Part shown: positions 7,507 to 15,538 of the stretch, in pieces | Numbering within the stretch: position 1 is the first letter of the stretch | How the letters are laid out: every line of letters begins with the position of its first letter | Source of the DNA: a virus | Length of the DNA: 23,172 nucleotides | Virus record (IMG/VR): IMGVR_UViG_3300035190_000263 | Location: 1 to 23,172 of that record | Reading direction: 5' to 3' (one strand) | Translations under genes and position numbers: made by a program | Notes under the pieces: generated by a model | Database searches by the model: none | The model's input: only the letters and a program-made list of their open reading frames with translations | Told to the model about the DNA's origin: nothing

Positions 7507-9414
7507 ATGGCAACAATTAGAATCAAAAGAGGTACAACCGATCCAACAGCAGCACAAGTAACCAACTCTGGTGAGTTGGCGGCAAATACCAGCACACCCA
7601 AGATTTGGCTAAAGACCGCAGATGACGGTACTACCACTCCAATCTGGGTCGGTGCTCAGATCGAAAACAGTTCGACCAACGGAACAACTTGGACCAGCGA
7701 TGTAAAACTTGCCACCAAGAAAGCAATCGGTGACTATTTCATGCCTCTCAGTGGTGGAACTTTCACCAGTGATGTATCTTTTTCTGGTGGTGCCGATATT
7801 CGCTTTATTGAAACTGGTGGTGGAACCGATTATGTCGCTTTTCAGGCTCCATCTGCTATAGCATCATCTGTAACTTGGACACTTCCAAATGCAGATGGTT
7901 CGAACGGACAGTTCCTCAAGACAAACGGTACAGGAACTCTTTCTTGGGCAGATCCAGGCACAGCAACCTCTGCTACTAATTTGGCTGGTGGATCTACAGG
8001 AGCAATTCCATATCAATCAGCAACAAGTACAACCACATTCCTTTCAGCAGGAACATCTGGTGATATTCTCACATATGGTGGTTCAAATGCTCCAGCATGG
8101 TCTTCTGGTACAGGAACAGGTTCTCCAGTTAGAGCAACATCTCCAACATTAACAACACCAACATTAGGTGTTGCCACAGCAACAAGCATAAACAAAGTAG
8201 CAATTACTGCTCCAGCAACAAGTGCTACTCTTACCATTGCAGATGGAAAGACACTTACTGCAAGTAATACTCTAACATTCACTGGTACGGATTCTTCTTC
8301 TGTTGCTTTTGGTACTGGTGGTACTGTAGCATATCAAGGTGGAACTCTTGCTCAATTTGCATCAACAACTTCTTCGCAACTTGCGGGAGTTATATCAGAC
8401 GAAACTGGTTCTGGTGCATTGGTATTTGGTACATCTCCAACATTCACAACTGCTATAGACGGTGGAGCATCATTTAGCGCCTTTGCAAGTAGTACCACAC
8501 TTACAGTGGGTTACAATTCTACAGCAGCATCTACAACAAACATCTCCACAGGTGCTGTTGCGTCTGCCACTACCAAGACAATCAATATCGGTACTGGTGG
8601 TGCTGCTGGTTCCACTACAAATATAAATCTTGGTTCTTCTAACGGAGGAACAGTCACTGTAAATAAAGATCTTGTAGTATCTGGAGATCTTACAGTAAAT
8701 GGTACAACAACCACTATTAATTCTACAACAATAAGCGTTGATGATAAGAATATAGAATTGGGATCGGTTGGAACTCCCAGTAACACAACGGCAGATGGTG
8801 GTGGTATTACTCTGAAAGGTGCTACGGACAAAACACTCAACTGGGTAAACGCAACTGGTGCTTGGACATCTTCTGAAGATTTCAACCTTCTAACGGGTAA
8901 GGTATACGAGATCAACGGAACAACTGTTCTCTCCTCGTCTGCTCTAGGAACTGGTGTAACTGGATCTTCTCTAACATCTGTCGGTACGATCACTACAGGT
9001 GTTTGGAATGGTACTGATATTGGTCTTGCAGATGGTGGTACAAATGCATCTTTGACAGCAGTAAACGGTGGTATAGTTTACTCTACTGCATCTGCTATGG
9101 CAATCTCTGCCGCTGGTACATCTAATCAGGTTCTCTTGTCTGGTGGTGCTGGTGCTCCAACTTGGGCCGCTCAATCTTCGCTCTCTGTAGGTTCTGCCAC
9201 AACTGCAACGACAGCAACCAATGTCGGACTCTCAGAAGCAACATCATCTGACAGCACTGCTCTTTATCTGACATTTGTTGCTTCTGGTGCTTCTGGTGCT
9301 CTTAAGATTGATGCAACTGCCCAAGCGGGTCTTGCTGCTCTTTCTTATGTTCCTTCCACTGGTGTTTTGACTGCATATAAGGTAGAAGCCATCGTAGACG
9401 GTGGAACTTACTAA
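7507..9414 (+). CDS. Tail fibre protein with Mtd-like head and T4-like fibre repeats
   Basis: Predicted protein of 635 residues. The head (residues 1-50) has IRIKRGTTDPTAAQ, GELAANTSTPKIWL and PIWVGAQI, followed by ATKKAIGDYFMPLSGGTFT (~70-89), a collar-type sequence common in phage fibres. DYVAFQAP with WTLPNADGSNGQFL lies near 107-140. The central part is low-complexity Ser/Thr/Gly sequence. Near 395-470 a widespread fibre module appears (VNGTTTTINSTTISVDDKNI, GGGITLKGATDKTLNWV, TGKVYEINGTTVLS), then GTITTGVWNGTDIGLADGG. The end is IVDGGTY. TTAGGAG at 7494-7500 is a clear ribosome-binding site. The order head, collar, shaft modules and closing strand is that of a trimeric long or side fibre. 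No tip domain of known receptor specificity is recognised. Confidence 0.85.
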   Translation: MATIRIKRGTTDPTAAQVTNSGELAANTSTPKIWLKTADDGTTTPIWVGAQIENSSTNGTTWTSDVKLATKKAIGDYFMPLSGGTFTSDVSFSGGADIRFIETGGGTDYVAFQAPSAIASSVTWTLPNADGSNGQFLKTNGTGTLSWADPGTATSATNLAGGSTGAIPYQSATSTTTFLSAGTSGDILTYGGSNAPAWSSGTGTGSPVRATSPTLTTPTLGVATATSINKVAITAPATSATLTIADGKTLTASNTLTFTGTDSSSVAFGTGGTVAYQGGTLAQFASTTSSQLAGVISDETGSGALVFGTSPTFTTAIDGGASFSAFASSTTLTVGYNSTAASTTNISTGAVASATTKTINIGTGGAAGSTTNINLGSSNGGTVTVNKDLVVSGDLTVNGTTTTINSTTISVDDKNIELGSVGTPSNTTADGGGITLKGATDKTLNWVNATGAWTSSEDFNLLTGKVYEINGTTVLSSSALGTGVTGSSLTSVGTITTGVWNGTDIGLADGGTNASLTAVNGGIVYSTASAMAISAAGTSNQVLLSGGAGAPTWAAQSSLSVGSATTATTATNVGLSEATSSDSTALYLTFVASGASGALKIDATAQAGLAALSYVPSTGVLTAYKVEAIVDGGTY

Positions 9415-9438
9415 TACATACAGTAAAGGAGATTTGTA

Positions 9439-9714
9439 ATGAGTGAAGTGAATTATAATGAGACAGTCGTGATTCCCGTGTTACAAAAGAAGTATCAGGA
9501 TCTTATGAACAGCAATCTTGTTCTAGAGATCAATTTATTGGTCGAGCAAACCAAGAACAGAGATCTACAGCAAAAACTAGACAATGCTATGAGCATCGAA
9601 CAAACCAAAAACACAGATCTACAGCAAAAACTAGACAATGCTATAACAAAGATAGAGACACTGAAGAAAAACGGTAAAAAGAAAGAAGAAGGGCTTGACG
9701 GAAGCACTTATTGA
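9439..9714 (+). CDS. Small coiled-coil protein with tandem repeat and fibre-type C-terminus
   Basis: Predicted 91-residue protein, rich in Gln, Lys, Glu, Asn and Leu, predicted as a continuous coiled coil from about residue 12 to 78. Two 18-residue tandem repeats, EQTKNRDLQQKLDNAMSI and EQTKNTDLQQKLDNAITK, cover residues 36-71. They are followed by a Lys-rich stretch (LKKNGKKKEE) and the terminus GLDGSTY. That ending is a variant of the D-G-G-T-Y signature on neighbouring fibre proteins, although the rest of the protein is unrelated to them. AAAGGAG before ATG 9439 is a strong ribosome-binding site. Its position between two large fibre genes suggests a trimerising rod, tail spacer or assembly factor. 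I know of no assigned function. Confidence 0.72.
   Translation: MSEVNYNETVVIPVLQKKYQDLMNSNLVLEINLLVEQTKNRDLQQKLDNAMSIEQTKNTDLQQKLDNAITKIETLKKNGKKKEEGLDGSTY
9544..9651 (+). repeat. 54-bp tandem duplication in the coiled-coil gene
   Basis: Units 9544-9597 and 9598-9651 are nearly identical at the DNA level, sharing an unbroken run from GATCTACAGC through GACAATGCTAT. Each encodes 18 residues, so the reading frame and most of the heptad phase are kept. A recent slippage or unequal-crossover duplication that changes rod length is the simplest reading. Confidence 0.88.
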
Positions 9715-9722
9715 TGTATGAT
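9695..9722 (+). promoter_or_regulatory. Possible sigma70-type promoter before the 601-residue fibre gene
   Basis: TTGACG (9695-9700), a 16-base spacer and TATGAT (9717-9722) lie at the end of the coiled-coil gene, with start expected near 9729 in the 36-base gap. The -35 falls on Leu-Asp-Gly codons of the C-terminal signature and may therefore be fortuitous. Confidence 0.33.
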
Positions 9723-9750
9723 GTTTTCGTAATGAACGGAGCGATTTGAA

Positions 9751-11556
9751 ATGGCGACTATTCTTCCGAGAAGAGGAACTACAGCACCCACCACAGGACT
9801 GACTCAATACGAGTTGGCAGTGGATACTACTAATAAGAGAATCTATATTGGAAACTCTGGTGGAAGTGGTGATCTTATTGGTTCTGCTCCTGGCGGGTCT
9901 GATACACAAATACAGTTCAATGACGGTGGTAATCTGGGTGGTGATTCTGGTCTTACATACAACAAGACGACAGATGCCTTGACCATGGTGGGTGATCTGA
10001 ATCTAAATGGTGGAGGAATAAAATCGAATCAGGCAACTGTTTCTATTCTTCCATCTACAGTCACTACACTCAATATTGGTGGCGCCGCAACTGCTCTTAA
10101 TTTGGGAACAACGACAGGAACCACGACTATAAACAGTCCAACGGTGGTCGGTTCTCAAACAACACAAGCACTTTATGATACTGTAGCAACCACGATGAAT
10201 TTTGCTAGAGCAGCAACTTCGATTACTATGGGTGCTGCTACAGGAACTAGTGCAATAAGAAATCCAACACTAAGAGTAGGAAACACAACTGGATCAATAA
10301 CTACTAATAGTACGGCAAATACCAATCATTTAACTTTAGGTCCTTATGGTAAAGTTATGTTGGTTCCAACAACTGGTCTTATAAATGGTGGAAGCATTCC
10401 CTCTATTACTGTGGAGAATACAGATCAAGCAACTGGTGTGGTAGAGATTGCTGGTGGAGATCTTTTTCTTACTCGAAAGACAGCAGATGATGCTACTTTT
10501 ACTCCAGTGAATATCATATTTGAAGGATCTGGAAACGATACTTCTGAAACCACTCTTACAGTAGAAAACCCGACAGCCGACAGAACAATTACACTACCAG
10601 ACGCAACTGGAACCGTAGGTGTAATGACTTCTCCTACAAATCAGCAGATTCAGTTTTATGACAGTACCACCAAGAATCTTAAGGGCGATGCGGATCTTAT
10701 TTTTGATGGAACTAACCTACAGATAGGATCACAAGGAGATTTGCGTCTTGCTGATTCTGATTCATCAAACTGGGTTGCTTTTCAAGCACCAGCAACAGTA
10801 GCATCAAATGTCACTTGGACTCTACCATCAACTGATGGTACAAATGGTCAAGCACTAGTAACAAACGGTACTGGTACTCTTTCTTGGGCAACTGCTGGAG
10901 GAGGAACACCTGGCGGTTCTGACACACAGGTTCAGTTCAATGATGGAGGAAGTACATTTGGTGGAGATGCTGGTCTTACCTACAACAAGACAACTGATAC
11001 TTTGACTGTAACTGGTGATGTTGCTGTAAATGGTGGCGATCTGACGACAACGGCAGCAACTGCAACACTGTTTAATTCTAGTGCTACAACTCTTAGTATT
11101 GGTGGTGCCACTTCTTCTACTATTAACATAGGCGCAACAGGTGGAACATCTACCATTGACCTTAATTCTAATATTCTTAAAGAAGTGGAATTGAGAAACT
11201 ACTTTGAGAGTGAAGGAACAGTTACATATACTGGTGGAATGGTTCAAGATCTTTCTTTTGATCTTAGCACAGGTAATGTGTTTGTATACACAACAACAGG
11301 TTCTATTTCTCAATTTACAGTAACGAATATTCCATCCAAGGCAAATACAGCAGTTGGTTTTACTGTTGTCCTTACTTGTGGTAATGGTCTATATGCTGTA
11401 TCTTTTGATACTTTTAGTTCTGGTAGTCCAGTATGGGCAGGAGGAACTCCACCAACGGCATCTAACACAGTAGGAAGAACAGACATTGTTTCGTATGTTA
11501 CATACGATGGTGGAACTACTTGGTATGGAACTGTAGGAGGCTTGAATTTCTATTGA
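9751..11556 (+). CDS. Tail fibre protein with Mtd-like head and duplicated internal cassette
   Basis: Predicted protein of 601 residues. The head has LPRRGTTAPTTGLTQ, YELAVDTTNKRIYIGNSGG (residues 5-40). A cassette GGSDTQIQFNDGG / GLTYNKTTDALTM begins at residue 48 and recurs at residue 388 as GGSDTQVQFNDGG / GLTYNKTTDTLTV. Three strand repeats of the TTLNIGGAATALNLG kind follow the first copy. WVAFQAP and WTLPSTDGTNGQ lie near 341-365, related to the 7507 protein. The last ~125 residues form a different closing domain ([38 protein letters not shown]) resembling C-terminal domains of marine phage fibre proteins. It does not end in D-G-G-T-Y. The weak ribosome-binding site is CGGAG. It probably forms a trimeric fibre whose last domain is exposed. 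Confidence 0.83.
   Translation: MATILPRRGTTAPTTGLTQYELAVDTTNKRIYIGNSGGSGDLIGSAPGGSDTQIQFNDGGNLGGDSGLTYNKTTDALTMVGDLNLNGGGIKSNQATVSILPSTVTTLNIGGAATALNLGTTTGTTTINSPTVVGSQTTQALYDTVATTMNFARAATSITMGAATGTSAIRNPTLRVGNTTGSITTNSTANTNHLTLGPYGKVMLVPTTGLINGGSIPSITVENTDQATGVVEIAGGDLFLTRKTADDATFTPVNIIFEGSGNDTSETTLTVENPTADRTITLPDATGTVGVMTSPTNQQIQFYDSTTKNLKGDADLIFDGTNLQIGSQGDLRLADSDSSNWVAFQAPATVASNVTWTLPSTDGTNGQALVTNGTGTLSWATAGGGTPGGSDTQVQFNDGGSTFGGDAGLTYNKTTDTLTVTGDVAVNGGDLTTTAATATLFNSSATTLSIGGATSSTINIGATGGTSTIDLNSNILKEVELRNYFESEGTVTYTGGMVQDLSFDLSTGNVFVYTTTGSISQFTVTNIPSKANTAVGFTVVLTCGNGLYAVSFDTFSSGSPVWAGGTPPTASNTVGRTDIVSYVTYDGGTTWYGTVGGLNFY
9892..10015 (+). repeat. First copy of the SDTQ-FND cassette in a fibre gene
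   Basis: Encodes GGSDTQIQFNDGG ... GLTYNKTTDALTM with the following GDLNLNGGG. The second copy is 1020 bases downstream in the same gene, and a diverged relative lies near 5040-5160 in the 978-residue fibre gene. Confidence 0.7.
10912..11038 (+). repeat. Second copy of the SDTQ-FND cassette
   Basis: Encodes GGSDTQVQFNDGG ... GLTYNKTTDTLTV with GDVAVNGGD. Codons differ at many third positions from the first copy, so the duplication is old or has been under selection for protein sequence. Confidence 0.7.
11535..11540 (+). promoter_or_regulatory. Shine-Dalgarno AGGAGG deciding a TTG start
   Basis: AGGAGG lies 12 bases before TTG 11553, inside the codons for the last residues of the upstream fibre. 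It favours TTG 11553, which overlaps the TGA stop as TTGA, over the earlier in-frame TTG at 11520. Confidence 0.55.
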
Positions 11557-12068
11557 TTCTTGGTGGTCTAACATCCTCTATACCAATTGAAAGAACTGTA
11601 CCAGATTATGTTCCTTCCACTATAACTTGGTCTGATGTAACATCAAACGGTATGAGTGGAACCACAAATATTCAGCAAGTAACAGGAATAAACACAAATA
11701 TAACTTTGACTGTAAGTTGGACAGGTTCTCTTGGATATTTTTATGTTTCAGTCAACGATTCAAATGCATATGGTGGCAGAATCTTTCTTTTAGAGACATC
11801 TCCACAGAAAATTGCTGTCATGCCTGGTCAGTATGTGTCTTTTAGAGTCGATGCAATAGGACTTCAAAACAATCTTACAAGAAGTGTGACAGTCACTAAT
11901 TTCTCAAACAATAATGGAGCGGTCGATACAGTATCCATAACTGTTGACGGAACAACCACAAAAAGCACCAACTACGACTACAATTTATTCTGGGATAGAG
12001 AGATGTTGGTGGATAGATACGACAGTGCATCTGTCAGTACAACTGCACAAGGATGGTTTACAAGATGA
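11553..12068 (+). CDS. Putative Ig-like virion structural protein (TTG start)
   Basis: Predicted 171-residue protein. The open frame extends upstream to a TTG at 11520, but AGGAGG at 11535-11540 and a TTGA overlap with the upstream stop favour 11553. The start is [20 protein letters not shown], followed by [17 protein letters not shown] and an alternating-strand body ([56 protein letters not shown]) typical of an Ig-like beta sandwich. It ends with [15 protein letters not shown]. No catalytic motif is visible. It is coupled on both sides, with the fibre upstream and the adhesin downstream (ATGA), so a stoichiometric partnership such as an adaptor or chaperone for the adhesin is plausible. Family assignment is uncertain. 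Confidence 0.68.
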   Translation: MILGGLTSSIPIERTVPDYVPSTITWSDVTSNGMSGTTNIQQVTGINTNITLTVSWTGSLGYFYVSVNDSNAYGGRIFLLETSPQKIAVMPGQYVSFRVDAIGLQNNLTRSVTVTNFSNNNGAVDTVSITVDGTTTKSTNYDYNLFWDREMLVDRYDSASVSTTAQGWFTR

Positions 12069-14998
12069 GAAAAAATAGACATAATAATGGGTTTATTGGA
12101 CAGGAAGATATGTTCTACTCTGTTCAAGGAATATTAGCGGGAGCAAAAGGCTATACACTATCTACTTTGAATAAACAAACAAAAGAAACTTCAAAAATTT
12201 CTTATGTTAGGCCTACCGATGGTGGTTGTACTACGAAAGCAACTGCAACTGCATCTCTCACTAATACTGTTTTGACGGGAATAGCGGTTACAAATGTAGG
12301 ATCTGGTTATACATCCGATCCTTTAGTTACAATTTCTGGTTCTGGTGGAACTACGGTATATGCAACTCCGACAAGAAGTGGAAACACCATAACTGCAATA
12401 AGTCCGTGGTATAAAGTCGTATCTATTGAGATTTTACATGCTGGTTCTGGTTATACTTCTGCGCCAAGTATTAGTATCGGTTCTCCTACTAATGGTACGG
12501 CATCGGTCACCGGCAGTATTTCTGGTACTACTTTGACTGTTACTGCTGTTAGTTCTGGCGTCTTGTTTCCAGGTCAACTAATATCAGGAACAGGTGTAAC
12601 CTCTGGAACAACAATAACTGGTTATGGAACAGGAACGGGTGGTACAGGAACATATACGGTTAGCAGCAGTCAAACCGTATCTAGTACCACAATATCAGGA
12701 ACAGGTACGGCTACTGCTACGGTGTCAATAACTAACGGTTCTGTTTCTTCTGCTACTGTTACATATACTGGTGCAAAATATACAAGCATTCCCACTATTA
12801 GTATTGCTGGTGGAGGCAACCCTCCTGATTCGGCGGTAGTATATGTTGTTATGGAAACAGGTAAAGATTATACCGATGTTCCTACTGTTTCCATAACGGG
12901 TGGTGGTGGTACTTCTGCTACCGCAACAGCAAGTATAAAAGGAAAACTTGGATCTATAACTGTTACGAATGGTGGTTCTGGATATACATCGGCGCCTACA
13001 GTTTTTATAGAAGGTGTAGATCCTACCTATGGGGGAGTAACCGCAACTGCATCTGTAAGTGGTGGTTCTGTGACATCAATTTCAGTATCAGGAACGGAAA
13101 CTTTTGGTTATGCTCCTGAAATTGAAATTGGTGGATGGAAACAATTACCTACCGTAAATGAGGGTGAACAAAAACTGGTTGGAGCAGTTGCTGTTTATAA
13201 TAACAATTCTAATTTTTTGGCATTTACTTGTGCGGGAAATTATACGGTAGATTGGGGCGATGGTACATCTAATAATTATAATTCAGGTGTTACTGCATAT
13301 AAGGTGTATGACTCTACTTCTTATTCTAATTTAACATCTCAAGTTTTTAGGGATTATAAAACAGCAATAGTTACTATAACACCACAAGCAGGACAAAATC
13401 TAACTAGTGTCAATTTAAGAGTAAAGCACAATCAAAGTGGTTTGACTTCTTATTACAATAATCCTTGGCTAGACATTAGAATGGCGGGATCGAATATTTC
13501 GACTCTGCAAATAGGAGATAACAACGAGTTCGGTGGAATCGGTCCGCCCACTCCTACAACGGCATGGTGTACCTTGTTGGAGCAGTTTGAATTTATAGGT
13601 ACAAATACTATAACTAATTTTACAAATTTATTCAATTCTTGTCTTTCTTTAAGAAATATTGTTTCTTTGTATACCAACAGTGGTACGACATTCAATAGAG
13701 TGTTTGCAAAATGTTTTTCTTTACCATTTGTACCAGCATTAAATACAAGTAATGGTACAAGTTTTGTTGCTATGTATCAGGAGTGTCATGCTTTACTGTT
13801 TATTGGTGGTATAGACACACAAAATGCTACTGCAATTGGTGCTAATGGTACAAATGGTGGTATTTTTGAAAATTGTCACAACTTAATGATTTTTCCTAAA
13901 ATGAATTTATCAAAGTGTACTAATATGGGTTACTCATTCAAAAATACTTATAAACTTCGATATGTTCCCAGTCTAGATTTAATAAGAGTAACTCAGTTAA
14001 GTCAATCTTTTAATGGTTCTGGAATTAAAATAATAGAACCATTGTATATACCAAGAGCGTCACTTACTTCGACATTTACAAACTGTGTGAATTTAGAAAA
14101 AATAATCATCAGCAATTTGGCTTCAGCAACAAGTGTTAGCAGTTTATTTTCTGGTTGTACTGCTTTGGTGGAAGTGGTTCTGGAAAAAACAAATAGAGTT
14201 ACCGATTTTAGTAGTTTATTTTCTAGTTGTAGTTCATTACAACTTATAAACAGGCACACCAATAAACTTGATATGACTTCTGCAACTAATGCAAGTAGTA
14301 TGTTTGCTAACTGTAGATCGTTGAACAAAATACCAGAATTAGTAAATATGAATTTTTTAACTATTGTTGATTCTATGTTTTCGGGTTGTACGGTGCTTAC
14401 AGTTGCACCTTTCTGTGATTTTTCGAAAACAAACTCCACCACAAGTATTTACTCTAGTTGTAGAGTTTTATTTGAAAAACCATGCATTAACACATTTAAT
14501 ACTTTAATCACCACTAGTCTTTTTTCTGGTTGTTATGCAATTCAAAATATAAAAAATTTAAAAACATCTTTGTGTACCAATTTTGGTGCTATGTTTAGTA
14601 GTTGTTCTAATTTAAAATCGGTGTCTAATTTTACTATATATCCGATCCGAGGAACCTTAGCAACAAATGCTTATAACACTATGTTTAGTTTTAGTTACGG
14701 TGTAACAAATATTCCTAATTTTGACTTTTCACTTGTACCAACAGGTTCCAGTTATGATACAATTTTTACTAATTTTGTAAATACTACTGGAAGTTCTTTA
14801 GGATCGTTTAAAGCAACTGGTATTAATAAAAATATAAATGTTTCAAATGGTAAATTATCTGCAACAGAATTAAACGAAATTTATACAAATTTGGCCTCAG
14901 GTGTTTCGGGTAAAACTATTACAGTAACAGGAAACTGGGGAACAGCATCTGACAATCCAGCAATCGCAACTGCAAAGGGTTGGTCAGTAACAGGATAA
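12065..14998 (+). CDS. Adhesin-like tail protein: GSGYTSAP repeats, PKD-like segment and BspA-type leucine-rich repeats
   Basis: Predicted protein of 977 residues. ATG 12065 is chosen because it overlaps the upstream stop (ATGA); an earlier in-frame ATG at 12053 exists. Layout: a polar N-terminus; repeats of [10 protein letters not shown] type near residues 76, 126, 234, 263 and 300; at ~147-216 a widespread phage module ([20 protein letters not shown] then [18 protein letters not shown]); a PKD-like [12 protein letters not shown] near 390; about 16 leucine-rich repeats of 22-26 residues (~504-910), most with a [FY]xxC core (NLFNSC, SLFSGC, SMFANC); and a C-terminal region [16 protein letters not shown] with [10 protein letters not shown]. 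BspA-type repeats are known in surface adhesins of bacteria and protists. Here they probably form a receptor-binding arm. The repeat half is richer in A/T codons (TTA, TTT, AAT) than the replication genes, which may mark acquisition from another source. Confidence 0.8.
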   Translation: MRKNRHNNGFIGQEDMFYSVQGILAGAKGYTLSTLNKQTKETSKISYVRPTDGGCTTKATATASLTNTVLTGIAVTNVGSGYTSDPLVTISGSGGTTVYATPTRSGNTITAISPWYKVVSIEILHAGSGYTSAPSISIGSPTNGTASVTGSISGTTLTVTAVSSGVLFPGQLISGTGVTSGTTITGYGTGTGGTGTYTVSSSQTVSSTTISGTGTATATVSITNGSVSSATVTYTGAKYTSIPTISIAGGGNPPDSAVVYVVMETGKDYTDVPTVSITGGGGTSATATASIKGKLGSITVTNGGSGYTSAPTVFIEGVDPTYGGVTATASVSGGSVTSISVSGTETFGYAPEIEIGGWKQLPTVNEGEQKLVGAVAVYNNNSNFLAFTCAGNYTVDWGDGTSNNYNSGVTAYKVYDSTSYSNLTSQVFRDYKTAIVTITPQAGQNLTSVNLRVKHNQSGLTSYYNNPWLDIRMAGSNISTLQIGDNNEFGGIGPPTPTTAWCTLLEQFEFIGTNTITNFTNLFNSCLSLRNIVSLYTNSGTTFNRVFAKCFSLPFVPALNTSNGTSFVAMYQECHALLFIGGIDTQNATAIGANGTNGGIFENCHNLMIFPKMNLSKCTNMGYSFKNTYKLRYVPSLDLIRVTQLSQSFNGSGIKIIEPLYIPRASLTSTFTNCVNLEKIIISNLASATSVSSLFSGCTALVEVVLEKTNRVTDFSSLFSSCSSLQLINRHTNKLDMTSATNASSMFANCRSLNKIPELVNMNFLTIVDSMFSGCTVLTVAPFCDFSKTNSTTSIYSSCRVLFEKPCINTFNTLITTSLFSGCYAIQNIKNLKTSLCTNFGAMFSSCSNLKSVSNFTIYPIRGTLATNAYNTMFSFSYGVTNIPNFDFSLVPTGSSYDTIFTNFVNTTGSSLGSFKATGINKNINVSNGKLSATELNEIYTNLASGVSGKTITVTGNWGTASDNPAIATAKGWSVTG
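13576..14790 (+). repeat. Leucine-rich repeat tract with cysteine ladder
   Basis: Sixteen successive protein repeats carry the core [FY]-x-x-[CTSF]; twelve have Cys at that position (for example NLFNSC, RVFAKC, AMYQEC, GIFENC, STFTNC, SLFSGC, SLFSSC, SMFANC, SMFSGC, SIYSSC, SLFSGC, AMFSSC). The DNA copies are diverged, so this is an old amplification kept by selection rather than a recent one. Confidence 0.75.
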
Positions 14999-15002
14999 TA
15001 TT

Positions 15003-15215
15003 ATGGAAAACACAGCAGGATTTTATAAAAATGATAATGGATATGTTTTGTATGGTCCAAATTTTGTTTTAAACGCAAACTATGAATTAAGAAAAGAAAC
15101 AAAAAATCAACACACATATCCAACAGACGGATGGTATTGGTTTGATTCTGAGGAAGAAGCATACGCTTCTTTTGGATTAGAGTACAACCCACCAGAACAA
15201 AATAACGGAGAATAA
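15003..15215 (+). CDS. Small phage protein, aromatic-rich, unknown function
   Basis: Predicted 70-residue protein. The N-terminal FYKNDNGYVLYGPNFVLN is followed by the aromatic core TYPTDGWYWFDSEEEAYASF and an acidic, Asn/Gln-rich end. Proteins with the Gly-Trp-Tyr-Trp-Phe-Asp-Ser-Glu pattern occur next to fibre genes in many phages, but no activity is assigned that I can name. The ATG lies four bases after the adhesin stop, and GGAG at its 3' end serves the next gene. AGGA before it is a modest ribosome-binding site. It may be a virion decoration or fibre-associated protein; that is inference from location. Confidence 0.66.
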   Translation: MENTAGFYKNDNGYVLYGPNFVLNANYELRKETKNQHTYPTDGWYWFDSEEEAYASFGLEYNPPEQNNGE

Positions 15216-15217
15216 TA

Positions 15218-15538
15218 ATGGCAGAAACATATAAAAGTCAAGCAACAAAACTAACAGCAACCACAAATACTACAATTTATTCTGGTGTAGTTGGTACTGC
15301 TATAGTTAATAGCATAAATATTTCAAATGTTGATGCGTCTACTTCTTGTAGCGTTAATATATTTTTAGTAAAATCGTCAACCTCATACAGTATTATTTCA
15401 AATGTTTTTATTCCACCTGGCGCAACACTACAGGTTCTAGATGCTCCTATGGTGTGTGCTTCTGGAGACACTATTACTGCAACTGCCTCGATTGCAAATG
15501 ATCTTGAGTGTATTGTTTCCGTGCTTGAAATAACATAA
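15218..15538 (+). CDS. Putative small virion structural protein (beta-sandwich)
   Basis: Predicted 106-residue protein, rich in Ser, Thr, Val, Ile and Ala. Visible pattern: YKSQATKLTATTNTTIYSGV, AIVNSINISNVDASTSCSVN, VFIPPGATLQVLD and ASGDTITATASIANDLECIV. This is the layout of a small beta protein repeatedly found in the structural gene clusters of marine podo- and myoviruses. It has no charged catalytic cluster. GGAG at 15206-15209 precedes the ATG. The stop TAA overlaps the next start (TAATG). It is the last structural gene before the metabolic genes. The exact virion location is unknown. Confidence 0.74.
   Translation: MAETYKSQATKLTATTNTTIYSGVVGTAIVNSINISNVDASTSCSVNIFLVKSSTSYSIISNVFIPPGATLQVLDAPMVCASGDTITATASIANDLECIVSVLEIT

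Noticed and set aside
2948-11556. A diversity-generating retroelement, suggested by the Mtd-like N-terminal domains
   Set aside because: No reverse transcriptase, no accessory protein, no template/variable repeat pair and no C-type lectin tip are visible. Only the attachment domain is shared.
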